Below, one piece after another: positions 1-7,852 of a stretch of 64,000 nt of DNA (positions are counted from its first letter, which is position 1; each line of letters starts with the position of its first letter). The notes under the pieces are model-generated. The model saw nothing but the letters and a program-made list of their open reading frames with translations. It did no database searches and had not been told where the DNA came from. Both the position numbers and the translations under genes were made by a program. This stretch comes from Streptantibioticus_A sp037034305 (lineage in GTDB: Bacteria > Actinomycetota > Actinomycetes > Streptomycetales > Streptomycetaceae), in NCBI GenBank assembly GCA_037034305.1, contig JBAGJY010000007.1, positions 230,996 to 294,995 on the forward strand. The letters are read 5' to 3'.

Positions 1-1345
1 TGGTCTTGCCCGCGCCGGTCGGTCCGACGATGGCCACCGTCTGGCCGGGGCTCACCGACAGGGACAGGTCCTCGATCAGCGGCTTCTCCGGGTCGTACTG
101 GAAGTGGACGCCCTCGAACTCCACCCTGCCGGTGACCTGCTCCGGGCTGAGCGGTTCGGCCGGGTCGGCCTCCTGCTCCTCGGCGTCGAGGAGGTCGAAG
201 ACCCGCTCCGCGGAGGCCACACCGGACTGCACCAGGTTCGCCATGCTCGCCACCTGGGTCAGCGGCTGGCTGAACTGCCGGGAGTACTGGACGAAGGCCT
301 GCACGTCACCGATGGACAGGGCGCCCGAGGCGACCCGCAGACCGCCGATGACGGCGATCAGCACGTACTGGAGGTTGCCGATGAACATCATCGCGGGCTG
401 GATGGTGCCGGAGATGAGCTGGGCCTTGAATCCGGCCTGGAACAGCGCCTCGTTGTGCTCCTGGAAGACCTCCGCGGACTCCTTCTGGCGGCCGAAGACC
501 TTCACCAGGGAGTGGCCGGTGTACATCTCCTCAATGTGCCCGTTCAGCTTGCCCGTTGACTTCCACTGCGCCACGAACTGCGGCTGGGCGCGCTTTCCTA
601 TCCGGGCGGCGACGAACACCGACAGCGGCACGGTCAGCAGCGCGACCAGGGCGAGCAGCCAGGAGATCCAGAACATCATGCTCAGCACGCCGACGATGGT
701 CAGCAACGAGGCCACGATCTGGCTGAGCGTCTGCTGAAGTGTTTGGGCGATGTTGTCGATGTCGTTGGTGGCGCGGGAGAGCACCTCACCGCGCTGCTGC
801 TTGTCGAAGTAGCTCAGCGGCAGTCGACCGAGCTTCTCCTCCACCTGCTGGCGCAGCCGGTAGGCGGTCCGCTGCACCACGCGGGTGGCGATGCGGGCCT
901 GGGCGAAGCCGCACAGCGCGGAGCCCACGTAGATCAGCATCACCCACAGCAGCACGGTGCCGACCGCGCCGAAGTCGATGCCGTGGCCGGGGCGCACGTT
1001 GTGCATCGAGGCCACGATGTCGGCGACCTTGCCCTGGCCATGGGCGCGCATCGCGGCCACGGCCTGCGCCTGGGTGGTGCCGGGCGGCAGCTGGCGGCCG
1101 ATGACGCCCGCGAAGATCAGGTCGGTGGCCCGCCCGAGGATCTTGGGGCCGAGCACGGACAGTCCGACGCTGAGGACGCCGAGCGCCAGGCCGACCGCGA
1201 TGATGCCGCGCTCGGGGCGCAGCATGCCCAGGAGCCGCTTGCCCGATCCCTTGAAGTCCATGGACTTCTCGGCGGGCTGGCCGCCCATCCAACGCGCCGG
1301 TCCGGCCGCGGGGGCCGGACCCCTGCCGGGTACGGGGGTACTCAC
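1..1345 (-). CDS. ABC exporter subunit, TMD-NBD half-transporter (3' end outside window)
   Basis: The frame runs off the left edge, leaving 448 N-terminal residues. They comprise an ABC-type transmembrane domain and the start of the nucleotide-binding domain. The Walker A motif (GPTGAGKT) is read at the first bases of the window, so the signature, Walker B and H-loop lie outside. The GTG start at 1345 overlaps the stop of the upstream ABC gene (GTGA), so the two are translationally coupled and very probably form a heterodimeric exporter of the type found in multidrug or lipid export. The substrate cannot be read from the sequence. The N-terminus is a Pro/Ala-rich cytosolic extension ahead of the first membrane helix. 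Confidence 0.9.
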   Translation of the reverse strand, partial: MSTPVPGRGPAPAAGPARWMGGQPAEKSMDFKGSGKRLLGMLRPERGIIAVGLALGVLSVGLSVLGPKILGRATDLIFAGVIGRQLPPGTTQAQAVAAMRAHGQGKVADIVASMHNVRPGHGIDFGAVGTVLLWVMLIYVGSALCGFAQARIATRVVQRTAYRLRQQVEEKLGRLPLSYFDKQQRGEVLSRATNDIDNIAQTLQQTLSQIVASLLTIVGVLSMMFWISWLLALVALLTVPLSVFVAARIGKRAQPQFVAQWKSTGKLNGHIEEMYTGHSLVKVFGRQKESAEVFQEHNEALFQAGFKAQLISGTIQPAMMFIGNLQYVLIAVIGGLRVASGALSIGDVQAFVQYSRQFSQPLTQVASMANLVQSGVASAERVFDLLDAEEQEADPAEPLSPEQVTGRVEFEGVHFQYDPEKPLIEDLSLSVSPGQTVAIVGPTGAGKT

Positions 1346-3075
1346 GCCGCCTCCTGCTCGGTGAGCTGGGAGAGCACGATCTCCCGGTAGGTCTCGTTGC
1401 CGTCCATCAGTTCCGTGTGGGTGCCGGTGCCGACGACGCGGCCCTCGTCCAGGACCACGATGCGGTCGGCGTCGCGGATGGTGCTGACCCGCTGCGCGAC
1501 GATGACCACGGTGGCGTCCTGGGTCTCACGGGTGAGCGCGGCGCGCAGCCGGGCGTCGGTCGCGTAGTCCAGGGCGGAGAAGGAGTCGTCGAAGAGGTAG
1601 ATCTCGGGTCGGCGGACCAACGCCCGGGCGATCGCGAGGCGTTGCCGCTGGCCGCCGGAGACGTTGCTGCCGCCCTGCGCGATGGGCGCGTCCAGGCCCT
1701 CCGGCATCGCCTCCACGAAGTCGCGGGCCTGCGCGATCTCCAGCGCCTCCCACAGCTCCTCATCGGTGGCGTCGGGCTTGCCGTAGCGCAGGTTGGAGGC
1801 GACGGTGCCGGTGAACAGGTAGGGCTTCTGCGGTACGAGGCTGATCAGTTCGGCCATCATGACCGGGTCCAGCTTCCGTACGTCCTCGCCGTCGACCAGT
1901 ACCGAACCGGCGGTGGCGTCGAACAGCCTGGGCACCAGTCCGAGCAGGGTGGACTTGCCGCTTCCGGTGGAGCCGATGATGGCGGTGGTCTCGCCGGGCA
2001 GGGCGATCAGGTCGACGTCCCTGAGTACCGGTTCCTCGGCGCCGGGGTAGCGGAACTCCACGCCGCGCAGTTCGAGTTGGCCGTGCCGGGTGACCGAGGA
2101 GATGGGCGTCACCGGGGGCACCACGCTGGTCTCGGTGCCGAGCACTTCCTGGATCCGCTCGGCGCACACCTCGGCGCGCGGGATCATCATGAACATGAAC
2201 GTGGCCATCATGACGCTCATCAGGATCTGCATCAGATAGCTGAGGAAGGCGGTCAGGGCGCCCAACTGCATGCCGCCGCTGTCGATGCGGTGCCCGCCGA
2301 ACCACAGCACGGCCACGCTGGCGACGTTCACCACCAGCATGACCAGCGGGAACATCATGGACATCAGCCGGCCGGAGCGGAGCGAGTAGGTCATCAGGTC
2401 GTCATTGGCCGACTCGAACCGCTGGCGCTCATGGGTGTCGCGGACGAAGGCGCGGATCACCCGGATGCCGGTGATCTGCTCGCGCAGGATGCGGTTGACG
2501 ACGTCGATGCGCTCCTGCATGCCGCGGAACAGCGGGCGCAGCTTGCGGACCAGCAGCGAGACGATGACGCCCAGCACCGGCACGATGACCAGCAGCAGCG
2601 CGGACAGCGGCACGTCCTGGTTGAGCGCCATCAAGATGCCGCCGACGCACATGATCGGCGCCGACACCATCAGGGTGAACGTCATCAGGGTCAGCATCTG
2701 GACCTGCTGGACGTCGTTCGTGGTCCGGGTGATCAGTGAGGGCGCGCCGAAGCGGCCCACCTCGCGGGCCGAGAAGGACTGCACCCGGTCGAACACCGCG
2801 CCCCGCACGTCCCGGCCGAGGGCCATGGAGGTGCGGGCGCCGAAGTAGACCGCTCCGATCGCGCAGACGATCTGAAGCAGGGTCACGGCGATCATGAAAC
2901 CGCCGGTACGCAGAATGTAACCGGTGTCACCTTTGACGACGCCCTTGTCGATGATGTCGGCGTTGAGCGTCGGCAGGTACAGCGTCGCCAGCGTTTGTAC
3001 CAGCTGGAGAAGCACGAGCAGCGCTATGGGTTTGGTGTAGGGCTTGAGGTAAGCCCGCATAAGTCGGACCAGCAC
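1342..3075 (-). CDS. ABC exporter subunit with degenerate ATP site (TMD-NBD)
   Basis: A complete half-transporter of about 577 residues. Membrane helices fill roughly residues 10-310. The nucleotide-binding domain carries Walker A GSTGSGKST (about 368-376), signature VSGGQ (about 472-476) and Walker B YLFDD (about 493-497). The residue after the Walker B aspartate is Asp instead of the catalytic Glu. This is the usual mark of the degenerate site in heterodimeric exporters, and it fits the coupled partner gene downstream. I chose GTG 3075 (VLVRLMRAY...); ATG 3060 is the alternative. A TACTCT -10-like element ends 7 bases before GTG 3075, which would suit a leaderless transcript, but no clear -35 is visible. 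Longer upstream frames lack family similarity. Confidence 0.9.
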   Translation of the reverse strand: MLVRLMRAYLKPYTKPIALLVLLQLVQTLATLYLPTLNADIIDKGVVKGDTGYILRTGGFMIAVTLLQIVCAIGAVYFGARTSMALGRDVRGAVFDRVQSFSAREVGRFGAPSLITRTTNDVQQVQMLTLMTFTLMVSAPIMCVGGILMALNQDVPLSALLLVIVPVLGVIVSLLVRKLRPLFRGMQERIDVVNRILREQITGIRVIRAFVRDTHERQRFESANDDLMTYSLRSGRLMSMMFPLVMLVVNVASVAVLWFGGHRIDSGGMQLGALTAFLSYLMQILMSVMMATFMFMMIPRAEVCAERIQEVLGTETSVVPPVTPISSVTRHGQLELRGVEFRYPGAEEPVLRDVDLIALPGETTAIIGSTGSGKSTLLGLVPRLFDATAGSVLVDGEDVRKLDPVMMAELISLVPQKPYLFTGTVASNLRYGKPDATDEELWEALEIAQARDFVEAMPEGLDAPIAQGGSNVSGGQRQRLAIARALVRRPEIYLFDDSFSALDYATDARLRAALTRETQDATVVIVAQRVSTIRDADRIVVLDEGRVVGTGTHTELMDGNETYREIVLSQLTEQEAA

Positions 3076-3227
3076 ATCGCGCAGAGTACGCGAAGCGGGC
3101 GCCCGGATGCGCACGTATTTACGGGTGCCCGGATCATGTTGTGGACGGGTTTCGGGAATACTGCAATGTGGGGCGTGCGGGCCCGGACCAGCCAAGAGAA
3201 ACAAGAGGAAGAAGAGGTGGGGCGCCG

Positions 3228-3518
3228 ATGCTGCGCAACGGTTTGGAACCCTGGCATGTGGTCGTTGTCGTACTCGTGGTGTTCCTGCTGTTCGGCGCGA
3301 AGCGGCTGCCCGACACGGCCCGGGCGCTCGGCAAGTCGCTGCGGATCCTCAAGAGCGAGACCAAGGCGCTGAAGGACGACTTCAAGGAGGGCGCCGCCGG
3401 CGAGCCCGCCGAGCCCAGGGCGCAGGACGAGCCGGCGCGGCGCACCATCCAGTCGGCGCCCGGCGATGTGGCCAGCGCCCGGCCGGTCGAGGAACCCCGT
3501 CGGGCGCATAACGATTAG
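3228..3518 (+). CDS. tatA: Twin-arginine translocase subunit TatA/TatE
   Basis: A 96-residue TatA-type protein, the pore-forming component of the Sec-independent export system for folded proteins. It has a short N-terminal membrane helix (about residues 9-22), the conserved FGAKRLP hinge, and an amphipathic helix followed by a charged, disordered tail. The start at 3228 is supported by a purine-rich AGGTGG about nine bases upstream. A candidate promoter lies at 3139-3167 (TTGTGG, 17-base spacer, TGCAAT). It stands alone, without tatC or tatB nearby, so it may be an additional TatA copy. The gene is divergent from the ABC exporter genes. Confidence 0.93.
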   Translation: MLRNGLEPWHVVVVVLVVFLLFGAKRLPDTARALGKSLRILKSETKALKDDFKEGAAGEPAEPRAQDEPARRTIQSAPGDVASARPVEEPRRAHND

Positions 3519-3575
3519 GTCGGTGCGTCAACCTCCGTGCATGCCGATGCGTCCTGTCTTTACGTACTCTTGGGT

Positions 3576-3601
3576 GATCGATTGATCTCGGATGATCGAT
3601 C
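3576..3601. promoter_or_regulatory. Inverted repeat upstream of the 3635 gene
   Basis: GATCGAT and ATCGATC arms, separated by 12 bases, lie 34 bases upstream of the GTG start at 3635. The position suits an operator or an mRNA 5' hairpin. No regulator can be assigned. Confidence 0.3.
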
Positions 3602-3634
3602 GCAGGAACGTCAGCAGGAACTACGGAGGCTTTC

Positions 3635-5032
3635 GTGGGCACGTCCCTGAACAGAGCAAGCCGGGGGATGCTCGCGCTGCTCCCGGCGCTGCTGCTCGCC
3701 CTACTGGCCCTGGCGGCCGCGCCCGCGCACGCCGCCGGGGGCCTGGACGCGGTGGCCGAGGGGCTGAAGAAGAACCCGGTCTATGTGGACCCGGGCGCCG
3801 CTTCGCAGCTTTCGTCGGCGGACGCCGCGGCGCTGCAGAAGAAGATCAAGGACGCGAACAAGCCGGTGTTCGTCGCCGTGCTGCCCGACTCGCCGGACTA
3901 CCCGCGCGCCACGCTGCTGCGGCTGCTGCGCACCAAGGTCGGCATCACCGGCGTCTACGCGGTGCACCTGGGCGACAAGGGCTTCAACGCCGCCGCCGAC
4001 TCCAAGGTGATGTCCCACAGCACGGTCGGCAACATCGTGCTGGACGCCAAGTCCTCCGCGGGCGACGTCAAGACCGAGCTGAACACCTTCGTCGACCAGG
4101 CCGACCAGGTGGCCAGGGGCCACGCCCCCAGCTCCTGGGGTGACTCCGGCGGCTCCGGCGGTTCCGGAGCGGCGGTGGGCGCCATCGCCGCGGGCGTGAT
4201 CGTGCTGGGTGCGGGCGGCGGCGGGTACGTGCTGTACCGCCGGGCCAAGAAGCGGAAGGCCGAGCGGGAGCGGGCCGCCCTCGACCAGCTGCGCACGGTG
4301 GTGGACGAGGACATCACCGCCTTCGGCGAGGAACTCGAGCGCCTGGACTTCAACCCCGGCGACCCGTCCGCCACCGACGCGATGCGCACGGACTACACGC
4401 ACGCGCTGGACGCCTACGAGAAGGCCAAGTCGCTGATGGCCACGGCGGCCAGGCCGGACGACGTACGGCCGGTCACCGAGGCGCTGGAGGACGGCCGCTT
4501 CTCGCTGGCCACGCTGGCCGCCCGGCGCACCGGCGCGCCGCTGCCGGAGCGCAGGGTGCCGTGCTTCTTCGACCCGCGGCACGGGCCCTCGGTGCGCGAC
4601 GTGGAGTGGGCGCCCGCCGGTGGCGCGGTACGCAGCGTTCCGGCGTGTGCGGCGGACGCCAGCCGGATCGCCGACGGCGCCGAGCCGATGACCCGCCACG
4701 TGCAGACCGCCTACGGCCCGCAGCCGTACTGGGACGCCGGACCGGCCTACGCGCCCTGGGCGGGCGGCTACTTCGGCGGCGGGCTGCTGCCCGGGCTGCT
4801 GATCGGCACCATGCTCGGCAGCGCGCTGAGCACACCCGCGTACGCCTATGACGGCGGGGGTTTCGGCGGCGGCGACATGGGCGGCGGTTTCGACAGCGGC
4901 CCGCAGGGCGGCGACTTCTCCGGTGCCGACTTCAACCCGGCCGACTTCTCCGGTGGGTTCGGGGACTCCGGTGGCGGATTCGGTGACTTCGGCGGGGGCG
5001 ACTCCGGCGGATTCGGCGGCGGCGACTGGTAG
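3635..5032 (+). CDS. Secreted/membrane protein with Gly-Asp-rich tail, TPM-like layout
   Basis: 465 residues starting at GTG 3635 behind a good ribosome site (GGAGGC, four-base spacing). It has a signal peptide (about 1-34), an extracytoplasmic alpha/beta domain (about 36-170), a Ser/Gly linker and a membrane helix (about 180-204) followed by a basic stop-transfer stretch. A cytosolic helical segment comes next, then a C-terminal tail of repeated GGG, FGGG and GGFG units from about residue 405 to the end. This order resembles TPM-domain (YgcG/Psb32-like) membrane proteins, which also end in Gly-Phe-rich tails, but I do not see their diagnostic motifs clearly. Function is unknown. It ends just before a strong inverted repeat shared with the soxR leader. 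Confidence 0.8.
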   Translation: MGTSLNRASRGMLALLPALLLALLALAAAPAHAAGGLDAVAEGLKKNPVYVDPGAASQLSSADAAALQKKIKDANKPVFVAVLPDSPDYPRATLLRLLRTKVGITGVYAVHLGDKGFNAAADSKVMSHSTVGNIVLDAKSSAGDVKTELNTFVDQADQVARGHAPSSWGDSGGSGGSGAAVGAIAAGVIVLGAGGGGYVLYRRAKKRKAERERAALDQLRTVVDEDITAFGEELERLDFNPGDPSATDAMRTDYTHALDAYEKAKSLMATAARPDDVRPVTEALEDGRFSLATLAARRTGAPLPERRVPCFFDPRHGPSVRDVEWAPAGGAVRSVPACAADASRIADGAEPMTRHVQTAYGPQPYWDAGPAYAPWAGGYFGGGLLPGLLIGTMLGSALSTPAYAYDGGGFGGGDMGGGFDSGPQGGDFSGADFNPADFSGGFGDSGGGFGDFGGGDSGGFGGGDW

Positions 5033-5050
5033 TTGGCGCCGTTGCCGGTC

Positions 5051-5098
5051 AACACCCTGGCTGAACTTGAACTTTCATTCAGGTACGGCCAGGGTGTT
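5051..5098. promoter_or_regulatory. 11-bp perfect inverted repeat enclosing a SoxR-box-like sequence before soxR
   Basis: Arms AACACCCTGGC (5051-5061) and GCCAGGGTGTT (5088-5098) are perfect complements and end four bases before the soxR start. They could act as a terminator for the upstream gene or as a hairpin over the soxR ribosome site. The loop holds TTGAACTTTCATTCAGG (5067-5083). Read on the minus strand it shares CCTGAA-N3-AAGTTCAA with the SoxR-type promoter at 7526-7556. This is compatible with binding by SoxR near its own gene, but no matching -35/-10 pair is evident. Confidence 0.5.
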
Positions 5099-5102
5099 CC
5101 TT

Positions 5103-5555
5103 ATGAGCGGCGTGTCCTGGCAGGCCAGGGAACTGACCATCGGCGAACTGTCGGAGCGCAGCGGAGTCCCGGCGTCCGCTCTGCGGTTCTACGAGCGCCA
5201 GGGACTGATCGACAGCACTCGCACCAGCGGCAACCAGCGCCGCTACACACGGGACACGCTGCGCCGGGTGGCCTTTGTCCGGGTCTCCCAACGGGTCGGC
5301 ATTTCGCTGGCCGCCATTCGCGACGCGCTCGCCCTCCTGCCGGAGGGGCGCACGCCCAGCAAAGAGGACTGGGCATGCGTCTCCGAGCACTGGCGGCTGG
5401 ATCTGATGGAGCGGATCAGGCAGATGACGCTGCTGCTGGAGAAGCTGAGCGACTGCATCGGCTGCGGATGCCTGACGCTTGAGCGCTGCGCGCTGGCCAA
5501 CCCGCACGACGTACTGGGTGAACAGGGCGCGGGGGCACGGCGGTTCGAGGGCTGA
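5103..5555 (+). CDS. soxR: Redox-sensing MerR-family activator SoxR
   Basis: 150 residues. An N-terminal MerR winged helix (about 10-78, including ALRFYERQGLI and NQRRY) is followed by a dimerisation helix and the SoxR cluster motif C118-x2-C121-x-C123-x5-C129, which ligates a [2Fe-2S] centre. SoxR in actinomycetes responds to redox-cycling compounds and activates small sets of reductase, monooxygenase and transporter genes through promoters with a long spacer. Such a promoter lies 2.4 kb away in front of the FMN reductase. Start ATG 5103 is chosen because the MerR domain follows directly. It is convergent with the hydrolase gene, 23 bases apart. Confidence 0.95.
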   Translation: MSGVSWQARELTIGELSERSGVPASALRFYERQGLIDSTRTSGNQRRYTRDTLRRVAFVRVSQRVGISLAAIRDALALLPEGRTPSKEDWACVSEHWRLDLMERIRQMTLLLEKLSDCIGCGCLTLERCALANPHDVLGEQGAGARRFEG

Positions 5556-5578
5556 GCGGCCTCGGCGGCGCGCCCGCT

Positions 5579-6496
5579 TCAGGACAATCCGGCCGGGCGG
5601 TCCCGCTGCCCCGCCAACTGTCGTGCCAGCAGGCACTCTTCCGCGAAGGCCAGCGCCTTGAGGTGGTACGAGCGGGCGGCCCAGCCGAGGCTGATGTTGT
5701 GACCGGCGCCCTGCTGGCGGTCGAAGAGGACCTTGGGGGCGGCCAGCAGGGTCCGCATGGAGTCCAGGGTTTCCTCGTCGTGCCGCCACCAGCGTTCGTG
5801 CTCGGCGAACGTGAACCGTACCGGCACCCGCAGCCGTGCGGCCACCGTGGGAAACAGCTCGGGCCAGTTCCGGAGCCCCCGGGCCTCGCGCACCGGCATC
5901 GCCGCCACCAGCGGTTCGGCGAGCCGGAACGTGTCCGGCGGGTAAAGTCGCAGCGGACCCCAGTTCAGGGTGCCGAGCCGCACGCCGTTCGACGCGCGGT
6001 TGCCGTCGGGTAGTTGGGAGACGTCCACCGCGTAGCGGTGGCCGATCCCGGAGACGTCGAGCCCGAGCAGGTCGGCGCCGCGCTTGTCGGCGGCGGCGGT
6101 CAGCGCGAGTTTGCCGCCGTAGGAGTGGGCGACGAGGAAGAACCCGGCGCCGGTCTGGTGGCGCAGCGCGAAGTCGCCCAGGGCCGCGTGCAGCGTCTCG
6201 GACTGCTCGGCCAGGGCCATTCCCTCCGGGAGCGCGTCCGCCGACAGACCGTAGCCGGGGCGGTCGACGGCCAGCACCGTGAACCCCAGCCGGGCCCCCA
6301 GGGCCAGCAGGGACAGGCTGGGGTGGGCCGGGCCGTGGAAGTAGCCCGCCTTCATGCCCCCGCCGGGAACGGCCACCACGACGGCTCGCGGCGGCAGGTG
6401 CTCCGGTTCGACCAACAGCGCGGAGAGCTGGAGGCCGTCCGCGTTCAGGACGATGTCCCGTGGCCGCGGTGCGGCGGAGTTGATCGGCTCAGTCAT
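5579..6496 (-). CDS. Alpha/beta hydrolase
   Basis: 305 residues with an alpha/beta-hydrolase fold. The nucleophile elbow is AHSYGG, with serine as nucleophile, and a C-terminal GAGHNISLG segment supplies the histidine. An oxyanion-type PGGGM segment lies near residue 45. Substrate unknown; no lid or signal peptide is apparent, so it is probably a cytosolic esterase, lipase-like enzyme or haloperoxidase relative. The preceding gene in the same direction (FMN reductase) ends 143 bases upstream with a strong terminator between them, so this gene probably has its own promoter. Start ATG 6496 has only a weak ribosome site. Confidence 0.85.
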   Translation of the reverse strand: MTEPINSAAPRPRDIVLNADGLQLSALLVEPEHLPPRAVVVAVPGGGMKAGYFHGPAHPSLSLLALGARLGFTVLAVDRPGYGLSADALPEGMALAEQSETLHAALGDFALRHQTGAGFFLVAHSYGGKLALTAAADKRGADLLGLDVSGIGHRYAVDVSQLPDGNRASNGVRLGTLNWGPLRLYPPDTFRLAEPLVAAMPVREARGLRNWPELFPTVAARLRVPVRFTFAEHERWWRHDEETLDSMRTLLAAPKVLFDRQQGAGHNISLGWAARSYHLKALAFAEECLLARQLAGQRDRPAGLS

Positions 6497-6592
6497 GTCG
6501 GTCCATGTTCAGGAGGCGTGAAAGGCGAATCTCGGGGTGCGCCCGAGCGTATTCGAACGGGCCTGGCGAATGGTTGCTGGACCCCGGCGAAA

Positions 6593-6628
6593 CGCCGGGT
6601 GTGCAGAAAGGTTTCTGCACACCCGGCG
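6593..6628 (-). terminator. Strong hairpin terminator after the FMN reductase
   Basis: Seventeen-base perfectly complementary arms (6593-6609 and 6612-6628) form a long GC-rich stem directly downstream of the reductase stop at 6640. There is no long T-run, as is usual for actinomycete terminators. Confidence 0.75.
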
Positions 6629-6639
6629 GCCCTGGCGGA

Positions 6640-7212
6640 TCAGCTGCCGTACGGGTGCTTGGCGCGGGCCTCGCGCAGCGCGTGGCCCCACCAGGCGAGC
6701 TGGTCGAGGAGGACCTTGGCGGCGGTCTCCGGGCCTGATGGGTCCTTCGGCGCGCCGTCCTCGTCGAACTGGCCCCACGGGCTGTGGAAGCTGACCGCGT
6801 CCCGGACCGTCACGGCGTGCAGCTCGGCGAAGACCGGCCGCAGCTGCTCCACCGCGCGCAGGCCGCCGGACAGGCCGCCGTAGGAGACGAAGCCGACCGG
6901 CTTGGCCTGCCACTGCGTGTAGTGCCAGTCGATCAGGGACTTCAGCGAGGCAGGGAAGCTGTGGTTGTACTCCGGGGTCACCACGACGAAGGCGTCGGCC
7001 TGCTCAAGGCGCTCGGTGACCTTGGCCACCTCTTCGGACGGACTGTGCGACAGCATCAGGGGCAGCTGGTGGTCGACGAGGTCGATCACGTCGACGGTCA
7101 GGTCCGCGCGCTGCTCGGCGATGCCGGAGAACCAGTCGGCGACGGTGGGGCCGAAACGGCCCTCGCGGACACTGGCGACCACGACGGCGAGGCGCAGGGG
7201 GGCGGTGGACAT
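6640..7212 (-). CDS. NAD(P)H-dependent FMN reductase, flavodoxin-like
   Basis: 190 residues of the NADPH-dependent FMN reductase family. The N-terminal phosphate-binding loop is VASVREGRFGPTVADW, a TPEYNHSFPASLK segment contacts the flavin, and YGGLSGG lies further on. It would reduce FMN or quinone-like compounds with NAD(P)H. ATG 7212 is chosen because AAGGAG lies six bases upstream; the ATG two codons earlier abuts that site. A reductase of this family belongs to the known SoxR regulon of S. coelicolor. Here the nearest upstream promoter is a MerR/SoxR-type one at 7526-7556, with only a broken MFS reading frame in between, so SoxR control is a reasonable inference. Confidence 0.9.
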   Translation of the reverse strand: MSTAPLRLAVVVASVREGRFGPTVADWFSGIAEQRADLTVDVIDLVDHQLPLMLSHSPSEEVAKVTERLEQADAFVVVTPEYNHSFPASLKSLIDWHYTQWQAKPVGFVSYGGLSGGLRAVEQLRPVFAELHAVTVRDAVSFHSPWGQFDEDGAPKDPSGPETAAKVLLDQLAWWGHALREARAKHPYGS

Positions 7213-7250
7213 GTTCATCTCCTTGGGGGGTTGCTGGATCTAGCGAAAAA

Positions 7251-7464
7251 TCAGAGGAGTTGGCGGCTACTGGTTGAGAGTCGGAGAAGTGGGCGGCTAC
7301 CGGTGAACGCGGCACGGATGCCGGGGATCGCGGGCGCGACCGTCGCACCGGCCATGGTGGCCAGGGTGCCGACCAGGACCAGGGTGGCGGCCTGGCCGTT
7401 GCCGCTCTTCCTTGGCTGGCGCCGCTGTCTTCGAGGCGTGTCGGCGTTCGCTGGTGGTGGTCAT
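7251..7464 (-). pseudogene. Remnant of an MFS transporter N-terminus (frameshifted and truncated)
   Basis: An ATG at 7464 preceded by a good ribosome site (GAGGAG, six-base spacing) opens a frame beginning MTTTSERRHASKTAAPAK. A shift of one frame after about 20 codons gives a stretch containing AATLVLVGTLATMAGATVA and PAIPGIRAAF, which is typical of the first membrane helix of DHA-type MFS exporters. The frame then ends after about 20 unrelated residues. The other eleven or so helices are absent. The initiation signals and promoter are intact, so this looks like a transporter gene destroyed by a frameshift and a large internal deletion, leaving its leader joined to the FMN reductase. Confidence 0.65.
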
Positions 7465-7525
7465 CAGGTTCTCCTCGCAACCGCGTTGCGGTTCGGCATG
7501 GGTGCGTAAGGGCGAGCACGGCCTG

Positions 7526-7556
7526 ACGCTAGGAGTTGAACTTAGGTTCAGGTCAA
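7526..7556 (-). promoter_or_regulatory. MerR/SoxR-type promoter with 19-bp spacer and palindromic operator
   Basis: On the minus strand: -35 TTGACC (7556-7551), a 19-base spacer and -10 TAGCGT (7531-7526). The spacer contains TGAAC-CTAA-GTTCA (7550-7537), a perfect inverted repeat. Over-long 19-20 bp spacers with the operator inside are the established hallmark of MerR-family activated promoters. The TTGACC plus palindrome layout matches SoxR boxes. It faces the MFS remnant and the FMN reductase. Confidence 0.75.
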
Positions 7557-7626
7557 CTGAGCGCCGCCGCCGGGCGGATCACACGGCGCTGCGCCGCGCG
7601 CGGGCATGCCTTCGTGCCGCTGCCAA

Positions 7627-7800
7627 GCGCCCCGCTGGGAGTGCGGCGATGTGCCGTCGAGCATCTGCGGCACGGGTGCGGCTGGTCGCGCCGTTCCCCG
7701 CGCCCCTTCAGGGCGCTACCGAAGCGCGCCGGACTTCGCCCGATCTGCTTAGCGGCGTTCTCGCGGCGGGCGCGCGCGGACATGCCTGATCGGCCGCGGG
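7627..7800. repeat. Intergenic repeat family, copy 1
   Basis: Carries the segments GCTGGGAGTGCGGCGATGTG, GGCTGGTCGCGCCGTTCCCC, GCGCCCCTTCAGGGCGC and a distal CGCCGGACTTCGCCCGATCT. The same modules, in the same order, recur at 15523, 27300, 49134, 57721 and 60916, and in inverse orientation at 16240. This copy is not attached to a stop codon. Confidence 0.65.
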
Positions 7801-7852
7801 AGGCGTTGAGCGAGCACTGGCCCAACTAGTGGCAGAGGGTGCCGGGTTGCGG

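Noticed and set aside
1417..2739. 440-codon plus-strand frame opposite the ABC exporter
   Set aside because: His/Gln/Asp-rich composition typical of an antisense shadow of a GC-rich gene; no motif or ribosome site.
6541..6628. Possible tRNA or riboswitch suggested by ATTCGAAC and a long stem
   Set aside because: No cloverleaf or acceptor stem can be drawn; the 17-bp stem is better explained as a terminator.
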